Under the pieces are notes generated by a model. The model had not been told where the DNA came from, did no database searches, and was given only the letters and a program-made list of their open reading frames with translations. From NCBI RefSeq assembly GCF_000296215.2, contig NZ_CP013949.1, positions 5,759,501 through 5,823,500 of the forward strand: 64,000 nucleotides of DNA, written 5' to 3'. This stretch comes from Bradyrhizobium sp. CCGE-LA001 (GTDB taxonomy: Bacteria; Pseudomonadota; Alphaproteobacteria; Rhizobiales; Xanthobacteraceae). How positions within the stretch are numbered: position 1 is the first letter of the stretch; the number at the start of each line of letters is the position of its first letter. Positions 1 through 8,513 of this stretch are shown piece after piece. The translations under genes were made by a program, and so were the position numbers.

Positions 1-261
1 GAGATCGTTGCCCTGACGGTTGAGTGTGGTCGGATCATGGATCTGGAAGAAGAACTCCAGCATGGTCCGGAAGCTCGTCTTAGCGGGATTGAAGATGATC
101 TCGATGGCTTCGGCGTGCCCTTCGTGATTGCGATAGGTGGCGTTCTTCACATGCCCGCCGGTGTAGCCGACGCGGGTCGAGATCACACCGGGCTGCTTGC
201 GGATCAGATCCTGCATGCCCCAGAAGCAGCCTCCGGCCAAAACTGCGCGCTCTGTCGTCAT
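1..261 (-). CDS. msrA: Peptide methionine sulfoxide reductase MsrA (partial, 3' end outside window)
   Basis: MsrA reduces the S-epimer of methionine sulfoxide in proteins, using thioredoxin as donor. The 87 visible codons start at ATG 261. They carry the family signature GGCFWG at residues 10-15, whose Cys12 is the catalytic residue. This is followed by the conserved TRVGYTGG and YRNHEGHAE segments and the FFQIHDPT motif. The C-terminal half, including any resolving cysteines, lies beyond the left edge. It follows osmC and bisC in the same direction, so the three may act together against oxidised methionine and peroxides. Family assignment is firm; the co-transcription is inference. Confidence 0.95.
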   Translation of the reverse strand, partial: MTTERAVLAGGCFWGMQDLIRKQPGVISTRVGYTGGHVKNATYRNHEGHAEAIEIIFNPAKTSFRTMLEFFFQIHDPTTLNRQGNDL

Positions 262-417
262 CTGACGCTCCCTGTTGATCGCTCCGTCCGTTCTGAGAGA
301 ATATATGCCTTCGGGTGCCCGGCCGAAAGACGGGTCTTTGTCCATCCGGCTCCTCTCGCGAGCCCAAGCTTCGGCCGCTTCCGCCTCTCAGAACCGGATG
401 GACACGAGAGCTCGCCG

Positions 418-840
418 CTAGCCCAGCTTGGCGTCGAGCGTGATGGCGGCGTTGAGCACCTTCGACACCGGACAGTTCTTCTCAGCCTCACCGGCGATCT
501 TCGCAAAGCCCGCATCATCGAGATTCGGCACTTTCGCGCGCAAGGTGAGCGCCGACTTGCTGATCTTGAAGCCCTTGCCTTCCGGCTCGAGCGTGACGGC
601 GGCCTCCGTCGAGAGCTCCTCCGGCGTAAAACCCGCCATCTGAAGGCCGAAGGCCAACGCCATCGTAAAACAGCCGGCATGGGCCGCGGCGATCAGCTCC
701 TCCGGATTGGTCCCCTTCTCGTTCTCGAAGCGGGTTTTGAACGAATAGGGCGTGTGCGCAAGCACACCGGATTCGCTGGAGAGCTGGCCCGTGCCGTCAC
801 GACCGGTCCCCTTCCATACTGCTGTTGCCTTGCGGATCAT
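418..840 (-). CDS. osmC: OsmC/Ohr-family peroxide reductase (OsmC type)
   Basis: This 140-residue protein matches OsmC, a small homodimeric thiol peroxidase that reduces organic hydroperoxides and H2O2 in the cytoplasm. The two conserved cysteines are Cys57 in AHAGCFTMAL and Cys123 in KNCPVSKVL, as expected for the catalytic pair. The length is typical. I chose ATG 840 because an AGGAGA Shine-Dalgarno lies just upstream; a longer reading frame upstream has no such site. It lies 115 bp downstream of bisC and 156 bp upstream of msrA, all on the minus strand. The neighbours fit a role in oxidative stress. Confidence 0.93.
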   Translation of the reverse strand: MIRKATAVWKGTGRDGTGQLSSESGVLAHTPYSFKTRFENEKGTNPEELIAAAHAGCFTMALAFGLQMAGFTPEELSTEAAVTLEPEGKGFKISKSALTLRAKVPNLDDAGFAKIAGEAEKNCPVSKVLNAAITLDAKLG

Positions 841-955
841 CCTGGTTCTCCTGGTTAGATTTGGGCCCCCGCGCTCGTACCGTTGAAAGGCGACATCGGC
901 GTGACCGCACAGCAAGCTTTTGCAACCCTCCAGCGCCAAAGAGCGACCATCGCCG

Positions 956-3277
956 CTATACCGGATCGAACGCCCGGATCGGCGGGAGATTGCCGGTGAA
1001 CTTCTCGACCTCCACTGACGTCAACTGCCCCGTGCACCCCTGTGCAAAGGACGAGGTGCCGATGTCGCGGGTAAGCACGTTCGGATTGCCGTGAACGCAG
1101 AGCGGCGCGTCGTCCTCGGGGTCCATGGGGTCGTACCAGGCGCCGGTCGGAAGCTGCACGACGCCGCTCGCGATGCCGTCGGTGACGTGGACGGCGGCAA
1201 GGCAGGCGCCGCGATCGTTGAACAGGCGGATGATGTCGCCGTCCTTGATGCCGCGCGCGTCTGCATCACGCGGATTCATGCGCGCGACCTCGCGGCCGCG
1301 ATGCTTCGAGCCGAGCGAATGCCCGCCGAAATCGAGCTGGCTGTGCAGACGCGTCACCGGCTGGTTGGCAACGAGGAAGCACGGCGCTTCCGGCTTCGGC
1401 ATGTCCGTCTTCTCCAGCCAGACCGGGTGGCCCGGACAATCCGCGTCGCCATGGCCCGCGATCTTCGCCGAGAAAATCTCGATGCGGCCACTCGGCGTCG
1501 GCAGGGCATGATCGACCGGATCTTCGCGGAAACGCCGCAGCCGGCCGCCGTCATCGGGCTGCTGCGGCACGACGAGGCTGCCGCGCTGCCAGAACTCGTC
1601 GAAGCCGGGCGCTTCCAGACCACGCTTGGCGAGCGAGACGCGGGTCGGCTCATAGAGATGCTCGAGCCACTGCCGCGAGGTGCGGCCTTCGGTGAAGGGC
1701 TCGCGCGCACCGAGGCGTTCGGCGAGATCGGCGAAGATATCGTAGTCGTCGCGTGCAAGCCCGAACGGCTCGGCGATCCGGTGCATGGCGACCATCAGCG
1801 GATCGTTGGTGGAATAGCCGATGTCCTCGCGCTCCAGCGTCATGGTCGCGGGCAGCACGATGTCGGCGTGCCGGGCCGTCGCGGTCCAGCCGAGCTCGTG
1901 CACGACCAGCGTGTCGAGCTTGGCAAACGCCTTGCGCAGGCGGTTGATGTCCTGGTGGTGATGGAAGGGGTTGCCGCCGGCCCAGTAGACGAGGCGGATA
2001 TCCGGATAGGTGCGCGTCTCGCCGTTGTAGCGATAGGTGCTGCCGGGACCCAGCAGCATGTCGGCGATGCGCGCCACCGGAATGAAATCGGCAACGCCGT
2101 TGCGGCCCTGCCCCAGTGTCGGCCCCGGCACGTCGTTGACGCGCCGGCCGTAATAGCCGATCGCCCCAAGCGAATAGGCATAGCCGCCGCCGGACAGGCC
2201 GATCTGGCCGAGCGCCGCCGCCAGCACCAGGCCCATCCACACCGGCTGCTCGCCATGCTCGGCGCGCTGCAGCGAATGCGAGACGGTGATCAGCGCGCGC
2301 TTTCCGGCGGCGCGGCGCGCGAGCTTGCGGATCGTGTCGGCGTCGACGCCCGAGATCGCGGCGGCCCAGTCGGCGTGCTTGGGTTGCCCGTCGCTCTCCC
2401 CGGTGAGATAGCGCAGGAACACGGGCCAACCCTCCGTGTAACGATCGAGGAAGGCCTGATCGTGCAGGTTCTCAGCGACCAGCGTGTGGACGATGCCGAG
2501 CATCAGCGCGGTATCGGTCCCGGGTATGCAACTCATCCATTCGGCGCCGGCCTCGATCGGCAGATCGTCACGCAGGGGACTGACCAGGACGAACTCGCAG
2601 CCGCGCTTGCGCGCCGCGGCCATGGCGCCGCGCTCGACATGCTTGCTGATCGAGCCGCCGGCCACCATCGAGTTCTTCAGCGCCATGCCGCCGAACGCCA
2701 GCACGATCTCGGTATCGGCAGCGATCTGCTCCCAGGTGACGTTGCGCTTGGTGATGTCCTCGTATCCGCAGAGGATCTGGGGCAGCAGCACCGAGGACGC
2801 GCCGGAGGAATAAGTGTTGACCGAGCGCACATAGCCGCCCAGGGCGATATTGAGGAAGCGATGCACCTGGCTCTGGGCATGATGGAAACGGCCCGCGCTC
2901 GACCAGCCATAGGAGCCGCCGAAGACAGCACCGGGGCCGCTTGTGTCGCGGATGCGGATCAGCTCGTCGCCGAGCAGGTCGAGCGCCTTGTCCCAGCTGA
3001 CGGAGACGAATTCGTCACGGCCACGACGATCGTCCGGACCGGGACCGCGCTCGAGCCAGCCGCGGCGGATCGCCGGCTGGGCAATGCGGGCCTGGTGGCG
3101 CAATGCGCCGGGGAAATTGTCGATGATGCCGTTCGGATCGGGATCGCCCGCATAGGCCCTCACCTCGAGTCCGGCCTTGCCATTGCGTGCCGAAAACACG
3201 CCCCAATGCGAGGTGTGCGGCTTGAACCCGTCGGACAGGTCGAGGCCGGGGTCGGGGAAGCCAATCGTATCGTCCAT
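956..3277 (-). CDS. bisC: Molybdopterin oxidoreductase, biotin/methionine sulfoxide reductase type (BisC)
   Basis: The 773-residue protein belongs to the DMSO/TMAO/biotin sulfoxide reductase branch of Mo-bisMGD enzymes. There is no N-terminal 4Fe-4S cysteine cluster. The active-site segment GSYGWSSAGR (residues 121-130) supplies a serine, probably Ser127, as the molybdenum ligand. I see no twin-arginine signal, so it should be cytoplasmic; this favours BisC, which reduces biotin sulfoxide and free methionine-S-sulfoxide, over periplasmic TorA or DorA. ATG 3277 has an AAGGA site about 10 bp upstream. Substrate cannot be fixed from sequence alone. osmC and msrA follow in the same orientation, which fits a sulfoxide-repair role. 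Confidence 0.88.
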   Translation of the reverse strand: MDDTIGFPDPGLDLSDGFKPHTSHWGVFSARNGKAGLEVRAYAGDPDPNGIIDNFPGALRHQARIAQPAIRRGWLERGPGPDDRRGRDEFVSVSWDKALDLLGDELIRIRDTSGPGAVFGGSYGWSSAGRFHHAQSQVHRFLNIALGGYVRSVNTYSSGASSVLLPQILCGYEDITKRNVTWEQIAADTEIVLAFGGMALKNSMVAGGSISKHVERGAMAAARKRGCEFVLVSPLRDDLPIEAGAEWMSCIPGTDTALMLGIVHTLVAENLHDQAFLDRYTEGWPVFLRYLTGESDGQPKHADWAAAISGVDADTIRKLARRAAGKRALITVSHSLQRAEHGEQPVWMGLVLAAALGQIGLSGGGYAYSLGAIGYYGRRVNDVPGPTLGQGRNGVADFIPVARIADMLLGPGSTYRYNGETRTYPDIRLVYWAGGNPFHHHQDINRLRKAFAKLDTLVVHELGWTATARHADIVLPATMTLEREDIGYSTNDPLMVAMHRIAEPFGLARDDYDIFADLAERLGAREPFTEGRTSRQWLEHLYEPTRVSLAKRGLEAPGFDEFWQRGSLVVPQQPDDGGRLRRFREDPVDHALPTPSGRIEIFSAKIAGHGDADCPGHPVWLEKTDMPKPEAPCFLVANQPVTRLHSQLDFGGHSLGSKHRGREVARMNPRDADARGIKDGDIIRLFNDRGACLAAVHVTDGIASGVVQLPTGAWYDPMDPEDDAPLCVHGNPNVLTRDIGTSSFAQGCTGQLTSVEVEKFTGNLPPIRAFDPV

Positions 3278-3455
3278 CGTCTGATCCTTGTTCCGGTCGT
3301 GGTGGCAGTATAGCGCTCCACGTCCCGATGTCATGAGATCAGGGCTGCCGCAAACGCCGGTCTCCTGTGCGCTACGATCTGTCGGACGTTCCGCTGGAAC
3401 GAATGTCTAGCCGCTCAGCGGAGCGCCACACCGGCAGGGCCATCCGGCACGCTTC

Positions 3456-5873
3456 TCAGAACGCCCCCGCCACCGTCATGCGGATCGTCAGCGGCTCGAC
3501 CGGGTGGAGCACGTAGTCCATGACGCCGTTCCGGCAGACCGCGGCCGGCGCGGCGCCAGCCGTGCAGAGCCCATACAGCGTGTCGGTCTTGAGCAGCGAG
3601 CCATAGGCATAAGTGATCTGGTTCGCACGCGTGTTGAAGAGATTGAGCACGTCGAGCTGAACGCGCCAGCCATTCTCGATGCGATAGCCGAGGCGCCCGT
3701 TGAAGATGCTGGTCGCGGCCGAGCGGAACGCATTGTCTTCCGTCAGCGGGCTGGAGGCGAGATAGCGCCAGCGCACGGTGCCGAACCAGCCGGTCTTCTC
3801 GCCGAGCGTGATGCCGACCGATGCCACCATCGGCGGCGCGTTGGGAATGTAATTGCCGGGTGCGTTGCCGATCTGCGCCTCGGGATAGCCGGCGAGCTCG
3901 GCATAGGCCTCCGCCTGCGCGGCGTTGTAACCGCGAAAGCGCGCATGCGTCATTGCGAGATCGGCGTCGATGCCGATCCAGGATGCCGGCCTGTAGTGGT
4001 TGGTCCATTCGAACCCGTAGCGGCGGCTGGCGCGCGTTGCCTCGGTGTCGCCGGCATCGCCAGCAAACAGGATCTCGGAATCCTGATCGAGGACGAACAC
4101 GCTGAGCGCGGTGTCGAGGCCGGGAATGATCCTGCTGCGGACGCCGATCTCGGCGCCTCTGGTGCGCACCAGCAGCGGCGACGGCGTCAGCCGCGTCGCG
4201 GGATCGCTCGGATCTTCGGTCGTGGTGGCGCCGCGGGCGTCGTTGGAATGCATGCCGTATCCGGCGCCGAGGAAGAATTCGGTCCGATTGAACGGGCCGA
4301 GCACCATCCTGAATTTCGGACTGCCGAGCGCTGCATCGACCTTGCCGGAATTGGCGGAATTGAACAGCGAGGTGACGTCGGCGGCATAGTAATCGCCGCG
4401 CCAGCCGGCCGTCGTCCGGAGCCAGTCGGTCCAGCGCACGGTGTTCTCGGCATAGACGCCGACGCTACCTTCGCCGACCTTGTCGCTGCGGATGTTGGAC
4501 AGGAAGCCGCGCTGGAACGTGTTCGTGAGCGCGAGGTCTATCGCATCATAGCGCGATTGCAGCCCAAAGGTGGTCTGCATCGGCAGGCCCGCAAACGAAC
4601 CGTTGAGCGTGCGCGAGATGTTGGCGCCCGCCATCAGGCGGTCGTCGTGCTGGTGAAACTGGTCGCCGAGCACGGGATCGCTGAGGAAATAGGTGAAGTT
4701 GTTGAAGAGATCGAGCTGGCTCTTCACGACATAGGCATTCGCCTTCCACGAGCCGAGATCGTCACTCTGCGCGATGCGTCCCGAGAGCGCGAAGCGGTTG
4801 GTGTTGCCGCCGTCGCTTCTGTCCTCCGATCCGAAACGGTCGAGCAGGCCGCTGGTGATCGCGCGCTGCGGCACCTGGTCGGTGGAATTCCATTTGTTGG
4901 CATAGGCCATGCCGGTGACGGTGACGCCGTCTGTCGCCGTGCCCTGGCTGTAGCGCACGAGACCGTTGAGCTTGCGCACCTGGTCCGGATTGACCCAGGG
5001 CCCGTCATAGGTGCCGAGCTCGCCGGCAATGAGCAGCGCGCCGTCACCGAGCTGCGCCGAATCCATGCCGAGCAGGCGGCGATAGCCGAAGCTGCCGGCG
5101 GTCACCTGCGCGAGGCCTTTTTCGGTGCGATCGATCAGGCCGATATGGACACTGCCGACGGAGGCGAAGTCGCCCTCGTCGGCGAAATACGGCCCCTTGC
5201 GCACATCCATCGCGGCGATGGTCTCCGGGATCAGCCAATTCAGATCGGCATAGCCCTGGCCATGCCCGTGGGTGCGCATGTTGACGGGGACGCCGTCGAC
5301 ATAGATGGCGAGATCGGTGCCGTGGTCGAGATTATAGCCGCGCAGGAAATATTGGTTGGCTTTGCCTTCGCCGGAGTGCTGGGTCACGATCAGCCCCGGC
5401 ACGGCTTCCAGCACTTCGCCCGGCCGGGTCACCGGGCGCGCGTTGATCTCCGCACCGGTGACGATCACCTCGCTCGCCATGCTCGGAGAGTGCTTCGGGC
5501 CGGACGCGACACCGGCCGGGTCCGATCCCGGCGTCGCTGCCGGATCAGCAAGGCTACGGCTTCGGAAGGGCACCGGCTTGCTGGCACGCCGCGATGGCGG
5601 AGGCTTTCGGACACGCTGCGTCTCGCTGCCGATGACCTGAACCGGCGGCAGTTCGCGCGAGGCGCCGTTTTGCTGTGCAGATGCGCCCCCGTCGCCGCCG
5701 AGGAGCGCGGCGGCGACCAGGACCGACAGCGCGCAACATCGCCTTGCTCGCTCATCAACGCATTGCAGCGGTCCGGCCCCGGCGCGAGGCGCATCATCCG
5801 CGAATGGAGCAGGATGATGCGCGATCGGGCCGGGCTCGAACGCTTGCCTTGCAACACCACCTGACAAACTCAC
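3456..5873 (-). CDS. TonB-dependent outer-membrane receptor, probably nickel-regulated
   Basis: This is a TonB-dependent beta-barrel receptor of about 805 residues. After a hydrophobic export segment (ALSVLVAAALLGG) come TonB-box-like stretches (ELPPVQVIG, SEVIVTG), a plug domain with GLIVTQHSGEGKANQYFLRG and DLAIYVDGVPVN, a long barrel, and a C-terminal phenylalanine. The GTG at 5873 is chosen because a GGGGGTG stretch precedes it; TTG 5867 and ATG 5906/5909 are alternatives. The two ATGs fall inside the operator at 5882-5913, and no ATG lies between operator and signal segment, so the start is uncertain. The perfect NikR-type operator upstream suggests uptake of a nickel complex. The ligand itself cannot be read from the sequence. 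Confidence 0.88.
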   Translation of the reverse strand: MSLSGGVARQAFEPGPIAHHPAPFADDAPRAGAGPLQCVDERARRCCALSVLVAAALLGGDGGASAQQNGASRELPPVQVIGSETQRVRKPPPSRRASKPVPFRSRSLADPAATPGSDPAGVASGPKHSPSMASEVIVTGAEINARPVTRPGEVLEAVPGLIVTQHSGEGKANQYFLRGYNLDHGTDLAIYVDGVPVNMRTHGHGQGYADLNWLIPETIAAMDVRKGPYFADEGDFASVGSVHIGLIDRTEKGLAQVTAGSFGYRRLLGMDSAQLGDGALLIAGELGTYDGPWVNPDQVRKLNGLVRYSQGTATDGVTVTGMAYANKWNSTDQVPQRAITSGLLDRFGSEDRSDGGNTNRFALSGRIAQSDDLGSWKANAYVVKSQLDLFNNFTYFLSDPVLGDQFHQHDDRLMAGANISRTLNGSFAGLPMQTTFGLQSRYDAIDLALTNTFQRGFLSNIRSDKVGEGSVGVYAENTVRWTDWLRTTAGWRGDYYAADVTSLFNSANSGKVDAALGSPKFRMVLGPFNRTEFFLGAGYGMHSNDARGATTTEDPSDPATRLTPSPLLVRTRGAEIGVRSRIIPGLDTALSVFVLDQDSEILFAGDAGDTEATRASRRYGFEWTNHYRPASWIGIDADLAMTHARFRGYNAAQAEAYAELAGYPEAQIGNAPGNYIPNAPPMVASVGITLGEKTGWFGTVRWRYLASSPLTEDNAFRSAATSIFNGRLGYRIENGWRVQLDVLNLFNTRANQITYAYGSLLKTDTLYGLCTAGAAPAAVCRNGVMDYVLHPVEPLTIRMTVAGAF

Positions 5874-5881
5874 GGCACCCC

Positions 5882-5913
5882 CAGTATGATGTTTATACAG
5901 ATACATCATACTG
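5882..5913. promoter_or_regulatory. NikR-type operator upstream of the TonB-dependent receptor
   Basis: A perfect dyad with 11-bp arms (CAGTATGATGT and ACATCATACTG) separated by 10 bp. It contains GTATGA at 5884-5889 and TCATAC at 5906-5911, exactly 16 bp apart. GTATGA-N16-TCATAC is the known operator of the nickel-responsive repressor NikR in E. coli. It ends 9 bp before the preferred receptor start, so binding would block transcription of the receptor when nickel is plentiful. No nikR gene lies in this window. The match is seen directly; the regulator is inferred. Confidence 0.82.
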
Positions 5914-6262
5914 CCGAGCAAGAGCCGGGCCACCGCATAGGGGGCCCTCGATGGGCGACCGCGAGCGCGGTCATTGATGCGCCCTCGTGCCGGACAAGCT
6001 GCAACGCCTTAGCGCGTCGAAGACGCGCGTCGCGCTTGTAACGCTGCGCCCGACACTACGTCATTTCCGAATTTCGGTAAATGTGAATATTTTTATGGTG
6101 ATGTCTTGATAGGGCGACACAGGGGAGTGCGAGGAGAGGTCCAACCCAGGACCGCGTTGCGAATTTGCAACGGTTCCCAACTGTCTGAAGCCGAACAAAA
6201 GAAACTCCCAATCCGGCCACGAACCGCTCTCACAAGGCCGTGAGACGATCAGGGGAACGACG
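5914..6262. other. Intergenic region between receptor operator and small coiled-coil gene
   Basis: This divergent spacer holds no convincing gene. It contains GC-rich self-complementary stretches around 6011-6040, an AT-rich patch near 6062-6100 that could hold a promoter for the gene at 6263, and a small dyad (TCTCAC/GTGAGA, 6228-6245) just upstream of that gene's ribosome binding site. I could not assign any known regulator. Confidence 0.5.
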
Positions 6263-6487
6263 ATGCGTGCACAACGCGTTTGGAAAGTGAATGGGGCCGC
6301 CAGCATCGGGCAGCTCCAGTCGAGACTGGATGACCTCAACAAGCGGCTCGGCCAGCTGGAAAGCCAGCATCCCGAGAGCTGGAAGGTGGAAGAGCTGAAA
6401 GCCAGCGCACTCAGCCTGTCGCGCGAGATCGACGACATCCGCTGTGCCGAGGCGACGGCGGCCCTGAGCGAGCTGCTGCGGAAATAA
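6263..6487 (+). CDS. Small coiled-coil protein of unknown function
   Basis: A 74-residue, highly charged protein with no signal peptide or membrane segment. Heptad-like leucines run through most of it (IGQLQSRLDDLNKRLGQL, then LKASALSLSREIDDI), so it probably forms a helical coiled coil. ATG 6263 follows a GGGGAA ribosome site about 7 bp upstream. Its base composition matches the neighbours, and the coding frame is not interrupted. I do not recognise the family. It is followed 110 bp later by another small unknown gene in the same direction; a functional link is possible but unsupported. Confidence 0.6.
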   Translation: MRAQRVWKVNGAASIGQLQSRLDDLNKRLGQLESQHPESWKVEELKASALSLSREIDDIRCAEATAALSELLRK

Positions 6488-6597
6488 TCCGATCCTTCGC
6501 GATTCGCTTCACCCCGGCGGAACCAACGTCGCGCATCACCATTTCCATGCCGGGCCTGGCGTAAATCGTGACGCTTCGCGCCCGCGAGGGATTTCGC

Positions 6598-6924
6598 ATG
6601 ACGTCCGATCCCGAGGAGTCGGTGAGGCTGCAAGGCTATGGCGAGATGACGTTGCGCACCGCCGTCGCAACGCTGATGGCGCTCGCGCCGCGCGACCGAT
6701 CGGAAGCCGCCATCTTCCGCGTCCGCAACGGCGTGCGCCTGGCGCAAAGCGAGATCGCCGAGCTCGCCTCCGAGTGGGGCATGGCGCCGCTCGCCGAGGT
6801 CAGATCTCCAAAGCTCGTCCCGGATCAGCACTGGCCGGACATCGTCCGCAGCATGGTGCGCGAGGCGCCGCTGCCGTCGCTGATGGTGGCGTTTCTGGTG
6901 GGCGTCGTGGTGGCGCGGCGGTAG
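6598..6924 (+). CDS. Hypothetical protein with a C-terminal hydrophobic segment
   Basis: A 108-residue protein. The N-terminal two thirds are soluble and helical in character (TLRTAVATLMALAPRDRSEAAIF, shown here in part). The C-terminus ends in a short hydrophobic stretch (LPSLMVAFLVGVVVARR) that looks like a tail anchor with positive residues at the end. ATG 6598 is preferred because GAGGG lies 8 bp before it; a reading frame from 6568 exists but lacks a ribosome site. I do not recognise a family. The similar arrangement of a soluble region and C-terminal helix suggests inner-membrane association. Confidence 0.55.
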   Translation: MTSDPEESVRLQGYGEMTLRTAVATLMALAPRDRSEAAIFRVRNGVRLAQSEIAELASEWGMAPLAEVRSPKLVPDQHWPDIVRSMVREAPLPSLMVAFLVGVVVARR

Positions 6925-6985
6925 CGTTTGCCGGAAGAGGAACGTTACCGGGTAAACGCGAGACCGTTGAGCTCGGCTCGATCCG

Positions 6986-7190
6986 TTGACCGATGGCGAC
7001 CCTGTAAAGGCCCCAACAAGGCACGTACAAAAAAAGCTGGTTTCGCTGCGACTGAGCCCGGTTGTCCTCGAGCATTTCAAGGCTTCGGGGCGCGAATGGC
7101 AGAGTCGGATTGACGATACCCTTCTCAAAGCCGTCAAGAAGGCTCAGAAATCGATCCAGGCCGGTGCCGACGAAGATCAGTTTCGGGCAT
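6986..7190 (+). pseudogene. BrnA-like antitoxin remnant
   Basis: The frame beginning near TTG 6986 encodes KKLVSLRLSPVVLEHFK, followed by ASGREWQSRIDDTLLKAV. This resembles the ribbon-helix-helix core of BrnA-type antitoxins, where a 'VSLRLDPDVLEHFKA-GxGWQxRIN' pattern is usual. No ATG or well-placed start exists, and no BrnT toxin gene lies upstream. The frame then runs without family-like sequence into the tRNA-Pro gene, so the annotated end is approximate. I read it as a decayed half of a toxin-antitoxin pair. The resemblance is from memory of the family and needs a profile search. Confidence 0.45.
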
Positions 7191-7362
7191 CAAGCGCCGG
7201 CCGATCTGGATCGTCGCTTGACGAGCCATGCCGCGCGCACAGGCGTCCCTGCTTGGGCCAAATCGGCCGTGGACCCGCCTCGAAAATCGTTGCAGAAAGG
7301 CGCTCCCGAGGCCCCGGCGGCCGGCCCGCCAAGTCTCTGGAAAACGTCAACTTTTGGAAGAA

Positions 7363-7439
7363 TGGTCGGAGTGGCAGGATTCGAACCTGCGACCCCTGCG
7401 TCCCGAACGCAGTGCTCTACCGGGCTGAGCCACACTCCG
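7363..7439 (-). tRNA. tRNA-Pro (anticodon CGG)
   Basis: Read on the minus strand, the 77 nt fold as a tRNA. The acceptor stem is CGGAGTG/CACTCCG. A D-arm carries GCTCAGCCCGGTAGAGC. The anticodon stem CTGCG/CGCAG encloses the loop TTCGGGA, giving anticodon CGG. The T-arm contains GGTTCGAATCC, and the discriminator A is followed by an encoded CCA at 7365-7363. It reads CCG codons, which are frequent in this GC-rich genome. It sits between the BrnA-like relic and tsaC. Confidence 0.97.
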
Positions 7440-7507
7440 ACAAGAAGGCGGCTTATAGCGTCGGGTTTGGCGCACCGCAAGCGGCGGGCTAGAGGAATTT
7501 TATCCCT

Positions 7508-8497
7508 GTGAAAACGGGTCTTGAAACGCTGATTTTACCGGCCGGCGCGGCGGCCGATGCCACGGCTGCCCGCGTGCTCGCGGCCGGCGGGCTGGTCGCG
7601 TTTCCGACCGAGACGGTCTATGGGCTCGGGGCGGATGCCGCCAATGCCGCCGCGATCGCCCATCTCTACGCCGCCAAGGGGCGGCCGGCGTTCAATCCGC
7701 TGATCGCCCATGTCGCCGACCTCGCGGCCGCGCGCCGGATCGGGCGGTTCGATGCGCGCGCCCTAGCGCTTGCGGAAGCCTTCTGGCCGGGGCCGCTGAC
7801 GCTGGTGCTGCCGAAGACGGACGACTGCCCCGTCGCGGACCTTGCCACCGCCGGCCTCGACACGGTCGCGATCCGCATCCCGGCCCACCCCGTGGCGCAG
7901 GCGATCCTGCGTGCCTTCGGCGGAGCCGTGGTGGCGCCATCCGCCAACATCTCCGGTCATGTCTCGCCGACGCTGGCCGCCCATGTCGAAAGTGATCTAT
8001 CGGGGCGGATCGACCTGATCGTCGATGGCGGGCCGGTCGAGGTCGGCGTCGAATCGACCATTGTCGGCTGCTTCGAGACTTTGACGCTGCTCCGCCCCGG
8101 TGGCCTGTCGCGCGAGCGGATCGAGGCCGTGCTCGGCGCGCCGCTGGCGCGGCCGCCGGCGGAAGCCGAGAGCGACGACAGCCAGCCGCTGGCGCCGGGC
8201 ATGCTGGCCTCGCATTACGCGCCGCGCGCCCATGTGCGGCTCAATGCACGTGAGGTTGCCCCGGGCGAAGCGCTGCTGGCGTTCGGGCCCGATCGCATGC
8301 CGGGCATCGAGGCCGCCGCAGCCGTCATGAATCTGTCGCCCACAGGTGATCTCGATGAAGCCGCCGCCAATCTGTTCGGCTATCTTCGCGCCCTCGATGC
8401 GAAGAGCCCGCGCGCGATCGCGGTGATGGCCATTCCGGAAGAAGGCCTGGGCGAAGCGATCAATGACCGGCTGCGCCGGGCTGCCGCGGCAAGATGA
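7508..8497 (+). CDS. tsaC: L-threonylcarbamoyladenylate synthase (Sua5/YrdC family)
   Basis: This enzyme makes threonylcarbamoyl-AMP from threonine, bicarbonate and ATP, the first step of t6A37 modification of ANN-decoding tRNAs. The 329 residues show a YrdC domain first (FPTETVYGLGADA, KGRPAFNPLIAH, APSANISGHVSPT) and then a C-terminal Sua5 domain from about residue 215 (PGMLASHYAPRAHVRL). It is therefore the long Sua5 form rather than the short TsaC form. The start is GTG 7508, with AGAGGA upstream. It lies close upstream of an FAD-linked oxidase in the same direction, only 16 bp apart, so they may be co-transcribed. Confidence 0.94.
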   Translation: MKTGLETLILPAGAAADATAARVLAAGGLVAFPTETVYGLGADAANAAAIAHLYAAKGRPAFNPLIAHVADLAAARRIGRFDARALALAEAFWPGPLTLVLPKTDDCPVADLATAGLDTVAIRIPAHPVAQAILRAFGGAVVAPSANISGHVSPTLAAHVESDLSGRIDLIVDGGPVEVGVESTIVGCFETLTLLRPGGLSRERIEAVLGAPLARPPAEAESDDSQPLAPGMLASHYAPRAHVRLNAREVAPGEALLAFGPDRMPGIEAAAAVMNLSPTGDLDEAAANLFGYLRALDAKSPRAIAVMAIPEEGLGEAINDRLRRAAAAR

Positions 8498-8513
8498 GAG
8501 CGAAGAAGAGACA

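Noticed and set aside
340..403. A 10-bp dyad (GTCCATCCGG/CCGGATGGAC) between osmC and msrA.
   Set aside because: The loop is 44 bp and no known regulator fits; it may be a hairpin but I cannot support a role.
6252..6282. GGAAC and CGTT near the start of the small coiled-coil gene.
   Set aside because: The spacing is 18 bp and the -10 would lie inside the coding sequence.
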